DNA from: a virus
Reading direction: 5' to 3' (one strand)
Virus record (IMG/VR): IMGVR_UViG_3300022934_000049
Location: 1-43,083 of that record
Length of the DNA stretch: 43,083 nt
In this document: positions 17,379 through 25,267 of the stretch, piece after piece
How the letters are laid out: every line of letters starts with the position of its first letter
How positions within the stretch are numbered: the first letter of the stretch is position 1
Made by a program: the position numbers and the translations under genes
The notes under the pieces: generated by a model
What the model saw: the letters and a program-made list of their open reading frames with translations, nothing else
Database searches by the model: none
What the model was told of the DNA's origin: nothing

Positions 17379-17970
17379 GCTTTCTTGGTACGTACCATTG
17401 CCGCTTGGTGCTTGTGGAAGTGGTGTTTTGCCTCGTCCACGGTATCCGTTAATGCCGCGTACCAACCGACTTTCTGGCTGCCCGTCATGGCTGTAACTGT
17501 TCCGAGTCTGACTGACTCTGCGTGCCGAATGATCGCCCGGTCTTTGTTAAGCCACAACGAGAAGAATAGATCGTAGCGTTTTTCGATGAGTTGGTTCAAA
17601 TCCCCAACTCCGTAGGATGCCGCTACGTCGCAGAATGGGCCGTTTTTTTTTGAATCTGGAAGCACCATAGATCGAAAGCATCGACCAATCCGATCAGTTC
17701 CGCGATTGTCATGCCTTCGCCGGTTTTCTCGTCCAGCCGTGGAATCCCGAACGCTATTTCCGCCGCTTGTGCAACGATTTCCATAGAAGCTGGCTCGAGA
17801 TTCTTGGCCTGCTGCAAGTGCTGCTCGGTGTATCGCTTATCAAACTTGAGAGCGAGAGCAATCGCCATTGGATCGGCATATCGCTTTTCGCCGCTTGCCT
17901 CATACGTGAATATGTTGCGGTTTTTGTTCTCTGCTCGCAATCTGCGACGATGCAACCACCTGCGTATCAT
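17375..17970 (-). CDS. Frameshifted tail assembly chaperone G-T fusion, about 198 aa
   Basis: A -1 slip on CAA AAA AAA C (A9 at 17643-17651) converts QKKTAHSAT into QKKNGPFCDVAASYGVGDLN and adds about 89 residues, ending HHFHKHQAAMVRTKKA. The T part has no well-placed start of its own; its frame begins within the G gene at a GTG-like codon without a Shine-Dalgarno. In lambda and most long-tailed phages the G:GT ratio is set by such a -1 site and is needed for tail assembly. A perfect CGTAG/CTACG hairpin at 17611-17626 stands 16 bases downstream as a possible stimulator. Confidence 0.8.
17623..17970 (-). CDS. Tail assembly chaperone (lambda gpG-like), 115 aa
   Basis: Short-frame product of the chaperone pair that coats the tape measure during tail assembly in siphophages. 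It starts at ATG one base after the previous stop. The central part LKFDKRYTEQHLQQAKNLEP and GEGMTIAELIGLVDAFDLWC fits the small helical chaperones of this class. It ends shortly after an A9 run (QIQKKTAHSAT), where the ribosome can slip back one base. Call by position, size and slippery site; direct homology cannot be tested here. Confidence 0.75.
   Translation of the reverse strand: MIRRWLHRRRLRAENKNRNIFTYEASGEKRYADPMAIALALKFDKRYTEQHLQQAKNLEPASMEIVAQAAEIAFGIPRLDEKTGEGMTIAELIGLVDAFDLWCFQIQKKTAHSAT
17643..17652 (-). promoter_or_regulatory. -1 ribosomal frameshift site (A AAA AAA) in tail chaperone
   Basis: Nine A residues in frame as CAA AAA AAA A provide the heptamer A AAA AAA. The shift connects 17623-17970 to the frame ending at 17375. 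The arrangement matches the conserved G/GT recoding site of siphophage tail genes. Confidence 0.85.
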
Positions 17971-17971
17971 C

Positions 17972-18604
17972 CTAGCCCCCTGTGTAATCTGGATTCGACG
18001 ACGTTACCAATTCGGATAGGAACACTTCCGCCTGATCTGGCATTGCTGATTTAATGCTGGCAAGGATCTGGCCGTTGTGCTCTACCTGAATCATATAGTC
18101 GCCGGTTCCTCGAGTGAACGCTACTTGCCGGTAAAGATCCAGCTCTGCATATCCCTGCACGGTCGCGACTTCGTTGCGAACCACTGACGGATCAATGTTG
18201 TTGTTCACGACGCTGTTTGCTTCGCATAGCGTGCATTTTACGAGAGCTTCGTCCACGGCTTCTCCATTCAGCGCTACCTGAATCTTGAGCCGACACATAT
18301 CTGCTGCTGGTGGTGTTGGTATCACGTTTACGTACAAAGTCCCTGTGAATTCATTGCCGTTTGCTCCAAAAGTCACGCCCTGTTGGACTTGCGGCTGAGT
18401 AGGTAGTGTCATGTTCCCGACGGTAAATCCGACGGTCACGCCTGCTCTAACGTCTGTCGGTGCTGGCACTACACCTTCCGACGGTGGAAGCGTTCCGGCC
18501 AACGTATTGATCGCATCCCCGTACTGCGGCGCTGTGTTCACCACGTCGGACTCTGCCGGGTAAATTGCCCCGAAAAAGGTCGCGAAACTGTTTTGCTGTG
18601 CCAT
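17972..18604 (-). CDS. Virion-associated protein upstream of tail chaperones, 210 aa
   Basis: Not recognised. The protein is beta-rich and acidic with a Thr/Val-rich middle (VRAGVTVGFTVGNMTLPTQP, then FTGTLYVNVIPTPP). It follows the 620-residue fibre gene by seven bases and precedes the G gene by one. Its composition suggests an immunoglobulin-like or fibre-accessory protein, possibly a tail component. A major tail tube protein would also fit immediately before G, but no tube signature is visible. Confidence 0.65.
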   Translation of the reverse strand: MAQQNSFATFFGAIYPAESDVVNTAPQYGDAINTLAGTLPPSEGVVPAPTDVRAGVTVGFTVGNMTLPTQPQVQQGVTFGANGNEFTGTLYVNVIPTPPAADMCRLKIQVALNGEAVDEALVKCTLCEANSVVNNNIDPSVVRNEVATVQGYAELDLYRQVAFTRGTGDYMIQVEHNGQILASIKSAMPDQAEVFLSELVTSSNPDYTGG

Positions 18605-18611
18605 GTCACGC

Positions 18612-20474
18612 CTACGAGAGAGTTACGTCGATTGTATCGCCGGACTGAGCGGTCGCTGTGTAGCTTTGCCCCGTTTTGATGACCGTCGCAAGGTCGGTTG
18701 TCCTAGCCAACGGCACTAGCTCGCTTGATTGAGCTAAGCCCGCAAGCTCTGCCGACGTTGCGAGCGGCGCAAGCTCCGCCGAGGTCGCTAGCGGTGCGAG
18801 GTCGCTGGTGGTTGCTAACCCAGCTTGAATTTCGCTGATTGGGTGAACGTGATACGGGAGAATCACAAACTCGTCACCGTTGAGAATTGACCCGACAAAC
18901 GGCTCCTCGAACGTGAAAGTGCCGTTAGTTGCGTCAAACGAGAGAATCCCTCGAGACTGTCCGGTGCAGTTTCCGGTGAGAAATACGAGCATCTGCTCGT
19001 TGAACGCACCTGTGCCGTACCCGGTAATTCCTGAGTCGAATTGCGTCGATGTCGGCGTGCCTGCAACTGTTCCATCTACCGATAGATTGCTCTTTTTGAT
19101 GGTGTCGAGCAACTTACCCATTGTCCCGCTGGCCGTATGAGCACTCGATTGTGCGTCCCACACTGCGTTCTCGACTTGCGTTGCGGTCAGATCGTTTAAA
19201 TTGCTGATGTCGGTTTGTATCGTGCTAGTCGAATCGCTGACGTTTGTTGATGTTGCCAATGCAGAAACGTCGGCTTTTGATAAAGCTGCAACTGATCCTG
19301 CTGCGGCTGCCGTTGCTCCGGTGTTGTTGTTGACTAGCTCGAGCAGTGCTGCCGTGTCGAATCCGCCGACTTGCACTGAGCCACCGCCACCGCTGCCCTG
19401 TGACAGAGCTGCGACCGATCCGGTAGCCGCTGTTGTTTCACCTGTGTCGGTGTTAGCGAACTTCGCCAGTGCCGTTTGCGTGATATCCCCAACGGTTACG
19501 TTGCCGCCCGCGCTGCCTTGAGCAAGTGCTGCAACTGAGCCGGAAGCTGCTGCCGTCTCACCCGTGTCAGTGTTGGCGAACTTTGCCAATCCCGCTTGAG
19601 TCGCGTCAACGAGCGTAACCTCGTCCTGCATTAGCTGAATTACGCTGCCTGCCACAATATCCGCTGACACTGCTGTCGTGTTTAGCGTTGCAAACTGCTC
19701 TAACGCTGCTGCGTTGAAACTTGCAACCGTAACGTCATTCGCTGTGACCGGAGAAGTCCCCGCGATGATGCTAGCGACGTTAGTGTCTATCGTCGCGATG
19801 GTGCTGTTGTCCGGTGCTACAGTGTTTGCTCCGTTTGTCCCACGCATATCGCTGTTGGCCGTACAAGTATCAACCAAGGTCACTCTGTCGATTGCTCCCG
19901 CGGTCGTCGAGCCGATCAGTAAAGTGGAGAAATTTAGTGGTGCGTTCATTGCATTGCCCGCCGCATCCGACATTGCGCCAATTCTCTCTACGGCTCCCTT
20001 TCCGTTCAGAAGAATTGTGTCGATAGCTGGCCCTGTAATAATGTCTGTCGCCGCTAAAGTGCTGCGGCTGCTAATAGTGTCATCGAGCCGTGTAAGTCCA
20101 AGGCTGGTTGCATCGCGTAAGTCTGCATCGAGCACGCAGAAACGGATGATCTTATTTAGTGCTCCCGTGTAAGTCAGGTAGAGCGTTGCTGAGTCCTGTG
20201 CTCCGCTGAACAGAGCGTTGTCGAGATGAAATTGATACACGCCGGGCATGTTGGTGGAATCGACTTCCGCCCACACTCCTGCATTATACGTCGCCCCCGG
20301 TAGCCCGTTTGCTGGCTGCGTGTGCGCCGTCGCTGTCCCGCCTTCAAGAACATAATACGCTGTAAGATTCACGGCGTTCACGCCTGTTAATCCCTGCCCG
20401 GTCGTCGCGTCACGCATGACAATTTCGATGATTTTGCTCGTCGTGCCGCGTAGGAGCGTTTGGTCGAACGCCAT
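18612..20474 (-). CDS. Repeat-containing tail fibre protein, 620 aa
   Basis: The N-terminal 110 residues form an anchor-like beta domain (EIVMRDATTGQGLTGVNAVN ... GVYQFHLDNALFSGAQDSAT). The centre carries three approximate tandem repeats of about 35 residues around FANTDTGETAAASGSVAALA. Near the C-terminus short repeats of the type LATSAELAPLA form a heptad-like run before a final VIKTGQSYTATAQSGDTIDV strand. Such architecture suits a trimeric fibre. It abuts the next fibre gene (start directly after TAA). Confidence 0.75.
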   Translation of the reverse strand: MAFDQTLLRGTTSKIIEIVMRDATTGQGLTGVNAVNLTAYYVLEGGTATAHTQPANGLPGATYNAGVWAEVDSTNMPGVYQFHLDNALFSGAQDSATLYLTYTGALNKIIRFCVLDADLRDATSLGLTRLDDTISSRSTLAATDIITGPAIDTILLNGKGAVERIGAMSDAAGNAMNAPLNFSTLLIGSTTAGAIDRVTLVDTCTANSDMRGTNGANTVAPDNSTIATIDTNVASIIAGTSPVTANDVTVASFNAAALEQFATLNTTAVSADIVAGSVIQLMQDEVTLVDATQAGLAKFANTDTGETAAASGSVAALAQGSAGGNVTVGDITQTALAKFANTDTGETTAATGSVAALSQGSGGGGSVQVGGFDTAALLELVNNNTGATAAAAGSVAALSKADVSALATSTNVSDSTSTIQTDISNLNDLTATQVENAVWDAQSSAHTASGTMGKLLDTIKKSNLSVDGTVAGTPTSTQFDSGITGYGTGAFNEQMLVFLTGNCTGQSRGILSFDATNGTFTFEEPFVGSILNGDEFVILPYHVHPISEIQAGLATTSDLAPLATSAELAPLATSAELAGLAQSSELVPLARTTDLATVIKTGQSYTATAQSGDTIDVTLS

Positions 20475-21800
20475 TTAATTGTCCTCAATAAGAATGACAT
20501 TACCCCCGCCCGACGGTAATTGATCGAGTAAATATCTGTAGGGGTAAATCAGCGTGTTTATAAGCGTGTCGCCGCTTTGATCTCGCAGTTGGTCGCCCGC
20601 TGTGTTGTTGTTGAGATTGAAGTCTAGGGTCACTCCGGCTACGAACGGATCGCCGGGCAACAAAGTAGGAAATTCCGTAGCAGTCGGCGCGAGTGCCATG
20701 TTGTAATACTTCGTGCGGCTCATATTGTTGCCGTACGAAATCGAGTTAGCTGGGAAATCCACCAAGACGTTATTCGTGAACGATTGGAAAGTATCGTCTC
20801 CGCCCTGCGTCAGCGCAGCACCCCAATAGTCAGTACCATTCACTCCGCCACGGAGGACGCAATCCTCTATTCTGGTTTTCTCGCAAAGATACGAGGGGTT
20901 TGTGATGTAGGAACAGTAGGAAGGTACAGCGAGCACGCAACTGTGAAATCTCGCATCGGCTGTCCATAGTTGCCCCGCCGTAGAAAATAAATAGCCCGTA
21001 GCTTGGTAGAACATCGAATTGCTTGCGTCAACTTCTCCGCAAAGTGTTCCAAATGGCGATTGATAAACTAGCGTTTGATTGCACCGCAGTATTCCGTCTC
21101 CTCCAAACGAACCACCCCATACCGCGTCAAAAGTATTGCCGTTTAACTCGCCAATATCGCAACGGTAGCAACTGATGATGCAATCTCCACCGTAACCGCC
21201 AAATGCTCCGTTTACCCCACCAAGTGTTATTCCAGTTGGGTTATACGGCTTAAATAATATGTTTTCGCAGTAATTGATGCTTCCCGGCTTAAAGAAATCA
21301 TTGCCGTAAATTGTGATTTTTCGCTTAACTAGCTCATCGTCCGATTTGAACGCAAATGTTGAGCCGGTCGCGACTTGGTTTGTCTGCCAATAAACAAGCT
21401 GATCCGTTTCTAGCTCGAATGAAGTCGCGCCGTTTTGGAGAGGGTTGGATAAAAGATTTTCGACATCGCCTAGTGTCCGGCGAGTGCCGCCGACCGCCCA
21501 GCTAACGCCCATTGCTGAGTTGGTTGTTTGTTCAACCGTAGTGACGTATCCGCCCGATTCGCTAACAACCTCAAAAAACTCTCGATAGTTGGTTGAGCCG
21601 CCGCTGCTGGCGTTTGCATCTACCCAAAGCACGTCCCCCGGGCTGATACCTCCGCCTCCGCTCACCTGTATGGTGTTGCTTCCCGAACTAAACATTGCGT
21701 TATTGGAGCCGTACAGATTTGAAGCTCCGCAGCCTGAAGCTGTTGTGCTGCTGCCTGTAGTATTGTTTAGCTTGATGTATCCGTTATTTGGAATCGGCAT
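20475..21800 (-). CDS. Beta-helix-like tail fibre or receptor-binding protein, 441 aa
   Basis: Gly/Asn/Ser-rich with regular short strands: an N-terminal VDANASSGGSTNYREFFEVV domain, then rungs with Asn and aromatic stacks such as GFTDAV-like turns, FGGYGGDCIISCYRCDIGEL, GGDGILRCNQTLVYQ and RIEDCVLRGGVNGTDYWG. This pattern resembles a right-handed beta-helix, common in receptor-binding and depolymerase tail spikes. No catalytic residues can be assigned. Start shares TAATG with the preceding membrane gene. Confidence 0.7.
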   Translation of the reverse strand: MPIPNNGYIKLNNTTGSSTTASGCGASNLYGSNNAMFSSGSNTIQVSGGGGISPGDVLWVDANASSGGSTNYREFFEVVSESGGYVTTVEQTTNSAMGVSWAVGGTRRTLGDVENLLSNPLQNGATSFELETDQLVYWQTNQVATGSTFAFKSDDELVKRKITIYGNDFFKPGSINYCENILFKPYNPTGITLGGVNGAFGGYGGDCIISCYRCDIGELNGNTFDAVWGGSFGGDGILRCNQTLVYQSPFGTLCGEVDASNSMFYQATGYLFSTAGQLWTADARFHSCVLAVPSYCSYITNPSYLCEKTRIEDCVLRGGVNGTDYWGAALTQGGDDTFQSFTNNVLVDFPANSISYGNNMSRTKYYNMALAPTATEFPTLLPGDPFVAGVTLDFNLNNNTAGDQLRDQSGDTLINTLIYPYRYLLDQLPSGGGNVILIEDN

Positions 21801-22036
21801 TATTGCTTCCCTCTAATCGCCTCGACCTCAACTCCTTGCTGCTTGGCGAGCAATTTCCAGATCGCTAATCGGTCGTCCTGACAATCTTGAAGCATTGATT
21901 CCGCGTGTTTTAGTTTCGCGTCAAGACTGTTGAAATGCGTAGTCTGCTGCCGATACAGAGCGGCAATCGCCGTTCCGAGTATTCCGCAAGCTCCGAGTAG
22001 CATTGTTACCTGAGTAGGGTCGGTCGCTCCGAGCAT
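21800..22036 (-). CDS. Single-pass membrane protein, 78 aa
   Basis: The start at 22034-22036 was chosen over a longer upstream frame because it shares TAATG with the end of the peptidase gene. One hydrophobic segment (TMLLGACGILGTAIAALY, about residues 9-26) is followed by a heptad-like charged helix (LDAKLKHAESMLQDCQDDRL). The topology is that of small phage membrane proteins with a cytoplasmic or periplasmic coiled coil; a holin, antiholin or i-spanin role is possible from its place beside the peptidase, but not shown. Confidence 0.65.
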   Translation of the reverse strand: MLGATDPTQVTMLLGACGILGTAIAALYRQQTTHFNSLDAKLKHAESMLQDCQDDRLAIWKLLAKQQGVEVEAIRGKQ

Positions 22037-22809
22037 TATTCTTTCCTTGCCTTCACGTGAGATATGCCCACCAATTCCCACGATTCCATACGTTTACCGT
22101 AAAACTCGCCGAATCCCCCATTTTCCCACTCTGGCCCATAAGAATTTACAAACCGGATGCCGTACCTGTCGAGCGATTTTGCATCACCTTTGCCGGTGTC
22201 CAGCACCTCGAGTCCGCATACCGCGTGCCTCCACCATGGAAGCGAAAAGGTTACGGGTATCGGTTCTTCGCCGAGCATTGCGGAGATTGCCGCGTCTAAG
22301 TCCTGCCCGAAGTCGATAAATTCGGTGAGCTGGTTTTTCCGCCTGCTGTCTGCCACCTCTGGTCGGTTTTTGTAGAGCTGGTCGAGATGGTAGCCGTTCG
22401 GCCATACCTGCACGTTCGGAACGCCGCCTTGATCCTGAATGTATTGAACCGCTCGAGTGCAATAACCGCCGATATTCCTAAAATTTGTCCCGACGGCTGC
22501 AACCGCTGTAGCGGAGAGGTGTGGCACTGGGTCATTGATTCCCATAAACGCGAGCCGGTTCATTACGCCTGCGACCACCGAATAGCACCAACAATATTTC
22601 GTGATGTCCTGATTCAGAACGGGGACGCCGTAGAACTTGTGGAACAGAATCGGGGATAGCTTGAGCCGATTGATTTCGGCGATTCGCTCGGGCCACTGCT
22701 CCCGGGGGATGTATCCGCCGTCCCATTGACCGCAGACTGTGCCGATTGGCTCCGATGCGTAGTCTCGCTCAATCAGCCCGAAGTCGTCGCTCGGTTCGTC
22801 CCAACTCAT
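22036..22809 (-). CDS. Papain-like (C1) cysteine peptidase, 257 aa
   Basis: Catalytic elements of the papain fold are visible in order: oxyanion Gln67 with Cys73-Trp74 (VLNQDITKYCWCYSVV), a GGYCTRAVQYIQDQGGVPNV helix, His195 (WRHAVCGLEV) and Asn222 in FVNSYGPEWENGGFGEFYGK, equivalent to the NSWG motif. The length fits a mature C1 domain with a short pro-like N-terminus; no signal peptide is seen. It lies among small membrane proteins, where an endolysin would be expected, and no murein hydrolase was found elsewhere. It might degrade a proteinaceous envelope or act at the tail; this is inference. Confidence 0.8.
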   Translation of the reverse strand: MSWDEPSDDFGLIERDYASEPIGTVCGQWDGGYIPREQWPERIAEINRLKLSPILFHKFYGVPVLNQDITKYCWCYSVVAGVMNRLAFMGINDPVPHLSATAVAAVGTNFRNIGGYCTRAVQYIQDQGGVPNVQVWPNGYHLDQLYKNRPEVADSRRKNQLTEFIDFGQDLDAAISAMLGEEPIPVTFSLPWWRHAVCGLEVLDTGKGDAKSLDRYGIRFVNSYGPEWENGGFGEFYGKRMESWELVGISHVKARKE

Positions 22810-23174
22810 TGCGTTACCTTTTTTATGTTATCAATTAGGTCGTCATCCACTTCGATGATCGTGAGCTTGCCGTCTACACTGACCGCTGCCGCTGGCCTGT
22901 GTCCCTTAGTAGCGTCGTAAAGCTCTGTAACCCACGGTTCAGCGTCGGCAACCGATACTCCGTCGTCGTACCTGCGAACTTCGTAGCCGTTTTCCTTCGC
23001 CCACTCGTCGATCAGTAGGCTACCGGCAATGCCGCCGGGCGGCACGAGCACAATAGCGTCTGGGGCTTCCGTGTTCACTTTCGGCTTTCCCTGCTTTTTT
23101 GGTTGCTGCGATGCAAAATAGACCACAAGCGCCATAGCCGCCAAAAACAGCGCTTTTTGTGCCTCTACGCTCAT
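22806..23174 (-). CDS. Membrane-anchored small protein, 122 aa
   Basis: One N-terminal hydrophobic segment (ALFLAAMALVVYFAS, residues about 8-22) is followed by a Lys-rich linker and a compact alpha/beta domain (GYEVRRYDDGVSVADAEPW, then AAAVSVDGKLTIIEVDDD), vaguely glutaredoxin-like but without a CxxC. Its start shares TAATG with the upstream gene and the frame is also entered by a -1 slip at the A8 run just upstream, so a fusion with the 129-residue protein is possible. It overlaps the peptidase start. Confidence 0.7.
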   Translation of the reverse strand: MSVEAQKALFLAAMALVVYFASQQPKKQGKPKVNTEAPDAIVLVPPGGIAGSLLIDEWAKENGYEVRRYDDGVSVADAEPWVTELYDATKGHRPAAAVSVDGKLTIIEVDDDLIDNIKKVTQ

Positions 23175-23563
23175 TATTGCCCCCGTTTTTTTTGGCTTTG
23201 TGTTTTGCGAACTTCCTCGATCACCTGCCGAATGATCTCACGCTCCTCATCTCGAGTAAGCAATCCACTTTCCAGCTTTTCGCGATTTGTCAGCTCTGGC
23301 TCCTCTGGGCTGATGATTCCGATAAGCGATTGAATGATCGACTTAACCGTGGGCCACGCTCCCGCTACGAGCATAATCGCAACGTAACCAACAAGATCGA
23401 CCGCTGACACGATAGCCTGCACGACAATAGCGATTGCGTCGGCATTACCGACGGCTTCGTCGTCCCCACTTACCGCCTCGAACCACCCAGCCGTGTAGAG
23501 CTTGTATGCGGTGAAGATTACGAAACACCCCACTAAAAACCTGAATCCTCTATCTTCTTTCAT
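23174..23563 (-). CDS. Two-pass membrane protein, holin candidate, 129 aa
   Basis: Two hydrophobic segments at about residues 8-26 (FLVGCFVIFTAYKLYTAGWF) and 44-70 (IVVQAIVSAVDLVGYVAIML) precede a charged C-terminal tail (REKLESGLLTRDEEREIIRQ). Size and topology fit a class II holin. The gene overlaps the previous stop by 14 bases, with GGAAG before the ATG. It ends QKKRGQ over an A8 run, where a -1 slip would read into the next gene. Confidence 0.65.
   Translation of the reverse strand: MKEDRGFRFLVGCFVIFTAYKLYTAGWFEAVSGDDEAVGNADAIAIVVQAIVSAVDLVGYVAIMLVAGAWPTVKSIIQSLIGIISPEEPELTNREKLESGLLTRDEEREIIRQVIEEVRKTQSQKKRGQ
23186..23193 (-). promoter_or_regulatory. Possible -1 frameshift site (CAA AAA AAA CGG) between two membrane-protein genes
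   Basis: Eight A residues give A AAA AAA in frame, five codons before the stop of the 129-residue gene. A slip back by one reads KKTGAIMSVEAQKA, entering the following 122-residue frame at its own start with no stop between. The neighbouring gene has its own TAATG-coupled start, so this may be coincidental. Confidence 0.3.
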
Positions 23564-23816
23564 TATCTTCCAACCAATTTTCGAGCCATTTCCTGATGAG
23601 TGCTGCCGCGAACGCCATAGCGATTTTTATGAGAATCGCCGAAAAGATGCCGCCTCCCACCTTCGTTCTGCGAATGTAACGAAACACGTCCTGCTGTATC
23701 AAACTCGCAGTATCGGCACTCATTTTCCCGTCGTGCCGCAAGCGTGACTCCCACCGTTCGCGAGCATATTTGCGTATCCTGTCTCGGTCGCTTTTACGTA
23801 AAGCTCTCTCAATCAT
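23550..23816 (-). CDS. Small basic membrane protein, 88 aa
   Basis: The start ATG at 23814-23816 overlaps the previous stop as ATGA and was preferred to an upstream TTG. The N-terminal half is strongly basic (RALRKSDRDRIRKYARERWE); a C-terminal hydrophobic helix (GGGIFSAILIKIAMAFAAAL, about residues 55-75) ends in KWLENWLEDNERR. It resembles pinholin or antiholin-like accessory proteins in layout only. It is part of a run of four overlapping small membrane or secreted genes. Confidence 0.65.
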   Translation of the reverse strand: MIERALRKSDRDRIRKYARERWESRLRHDGKMSADTASLIQQDVFRYIRRTKVGGGIFSAILIKIAMAFAAALIRKWLENWLEDNERR

Positions 23817-24199
23817 CACTTTCCCCAAATCCTAACCCGGAAACTGCCATACTCTGAGCTGGCTGATGCGTCAGCGAGAAGCTCTCGCGAATCGTCGCTC
23901 GATGCCGAACTAACGCCGCTCGGCCTGCACGTTGGTACTAGCTCTCGCTGCACCACTCGATACCGCCAACCTACACCTTCAAACGTAGCTTGTTCAATGT
24001 TTCTCCAATCTGCCACGCTACGAGGTGGATGCCCTCGATAGCCGTGCTCCGCCATGTAGTCAGCACGAGCCTGAGCTATTTGCTGCGCCGTGTCGTCCCT
24101 ACAAACGACAACAGCCACGGAAAACTCCCGTGGCCGCTGCGGTACTTCGACGTTGTTTACGCTGAAAAGCGTTATTGCTGCGATGATTGAATTTCGCAT
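23816..24199 (-). CDS. Putative exported small protein, 127 aa
   Basis: A short hydrophobic N-terminus (MRNSIIAAITLFSVNNVEV) could be a weak signal peptide. The mature part contains FSVAVVVCRDDTAQQIAQAR, HGYRGHPPRSVADWRNIEQA and WRYRVVQRELVPTC, with one conserved-looking Cys and a Ser/Asp-rich tail before FRVRIWGK. The family is unknown. It overlaps the end of the upstream gene by 28 bases and the start of the downstream one by one. Confidence 0.55.
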   Translation of the reverse strand: MRNSIIAAITLFSVNNVEVPQRPREFSVAVVVCRDDTAQQIAQARADYMAEHGYRGHPPRSVADWRNIEQATFEGVGWRYRVVQRELVPTCRPSGVSSASSDDSRELLADASASSEYGSFRVRIWGK

Positions 24200-24483
24200 C
24201 CCAATGCCCTGCGACGTAGCAATCTCGGTAGCAACCGGCGGCTGCTCTCACGATTGATTGTAACGCTTTTGGTGCGGACGGGACGTGCCAAAACGCGAGG
24301 CAAGACTGCCTGAACGGTGATCTCAGGAACTTCCACCTGTGGAACCGTAATTGTTTTTGCTTTGCTGCGAATGATGGTCGGCTCGCCTGCTGCTGGCTTT
24401 TTGCTGCCTGCGTCAACTGGGCTGTCCGACGTGACAAGCGCGAAAACAATAGCTGCCGCTAATACACTGATTGCGAATTTCAT
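24172..24483 (-). CDS. Putative exported protein with signal peptide, 103 aa
   Basis: The start at 24481-24483 was chosen because GGAGG lies five bases upstream and a typical signal peptide follows (MKFAISVLAAAIVFALVTSD, likely cleavage near VDAG). The mature part is basic and Val/Arg-rich (TVPQVEVPEITVQAVLPRVL), ending in an Arg-rich tail. First gene after the terminator at 24503-24570, so it opens the next block. Function unknown; an envelope or lysis-related role is suggested by neighbours only. Confidence 0.6.
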   Translation of the reverse strand: MKFAISVLAAAIVFALVTSDSPVDAGSKKPAAGEPTIIRSKAKTITVPQVEVPEITVQAVLPRVLARPVRTKSVTINRESSRRLLPRLLRRRALGCEIQSSQQ

Positions 24484-24502
24484 TGAAACCTCCGTGAATG
24501 AG

Positions 24503-24570
24503 AAAAAACGCCGCCGGAGTAAGCCAATCTGCAAAGGGGCGGCTGCATAAAATTAGACGACCCCGGCGGC
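24503..24570 (-). terminator. Intrinsic terminator after the replication operon
   Basis: On the minus strand GCCGCCGG (24570-24563) pairs with CCGGCGGC (24517-24510), followed by GTTTTTTC. A second upstream arm, GCCGCC at 24543-24538, can pair with the same 3' arm and gives a shorter loop, so two stems compete. It lies between the resolvase stop at 24599 and the next gene at 24483. A weak promoter-like pair (TTGCGT, 18 bases, TATTTT) precedes it. Confidence 0.75.
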
Positions 24571-24598
24571 TGTAACAAAATAAACGAGTAGTTGCCGA

Positions 24599-25267
24599 CT
24601 ACGCAAGCTCCTCGTCGTCGTCCTCGTCCTCGGGCTTATTTACGTTGGTGAAGAACCCTTGAAACTCCTCAATTTCGCAAACCACAAACTCCGCTCCAAA
24701 GTCGTGATTCTCCAATTCTTTCGTCGAGTGCTGAGCTTGCCAAATTTGCTTGATGTTTTTTGGCCCGTCGTCGGGAATCAGTCCAGTGCGCACGATTGCG
24801 TCGATTAGTGGCTTAACGCATAGATTGTCCACGTCGATTAGCCGCTTTCTCCAATGACTGAACTTCAGCGTCAGCGGGCCGTCGAACTCGCGTGGTCGCT
24901 CGGTAATTGCTTTAACCACTTCCTCCCGAGCAACAAACTTTTTCAGAAACTCGTGCTCGGCTGGGTTTTCCTGCCTCATCTGCTTAACAAGCTCTTTCCT
25001 GCCCTTTGTCGGCTTCGTCAGTGCCTCGTATTCGATGTTGATGATGGGAACCGCCCACTCATGCCCGCAAAGTGCTTCACGCACTCTAGCCTCTGTCAGT
25101 CTTATCAGCCGGTTTTTCGTCATGTGGTGCATTGCTAACATGCGATTCCAGCTCGGCACTGCGAAGTCGTCGAGCATTATTGCCATTGTAAAAATCGGCT
25201 TATCGAGCCGGATTTCTGTCCGAGTTTCGACGGATTGTGCGTCCGCCGTTACGTCTAGCCAGTGCAT
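24599..25267 (-). CDS. rusA: RusA-like Holliday junction resolvase, 222 aa
   Basis: Resolves branched DNA before packaging. The family core is visible: KLIDVDNL-type motif as RLIDVDNLCVKPLIDAIVRT followed by GLIPDDGPKNIKQIW, giving the clustered Asp residues that bind metal in RusA. The protein is longer than E. coli RusA (120 aa), with an extra N-terminal beta domain and an acidic tail (EDEDDDEEL). The start at 25265-25267 was chosen for its GGAGG seven to eight bases upstream and TAATG coupling to the preceding gene. Last gene before the terminator. Confidence 0.8.
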   Translation of the reverse strand: MHWLDVTADAQSVETRTEIRLDKPIFTMAIMLDDFAVPSWNRMLAMHHMTKNRLIRLTEARVREALCGHEWAVPIINIEYEALTKPTKGRKELVKQMRQENPAEHEFLKKFVAREEVVKAITERPREFDGPLTLKFSHWRKRLIDVDNLCVKPLIDAIVRTGLIPDDGPKNIKQIWQAQHSTKELENHDFGAEFVVCEIEEFQGFFTNVNKPEDEDDDEELA

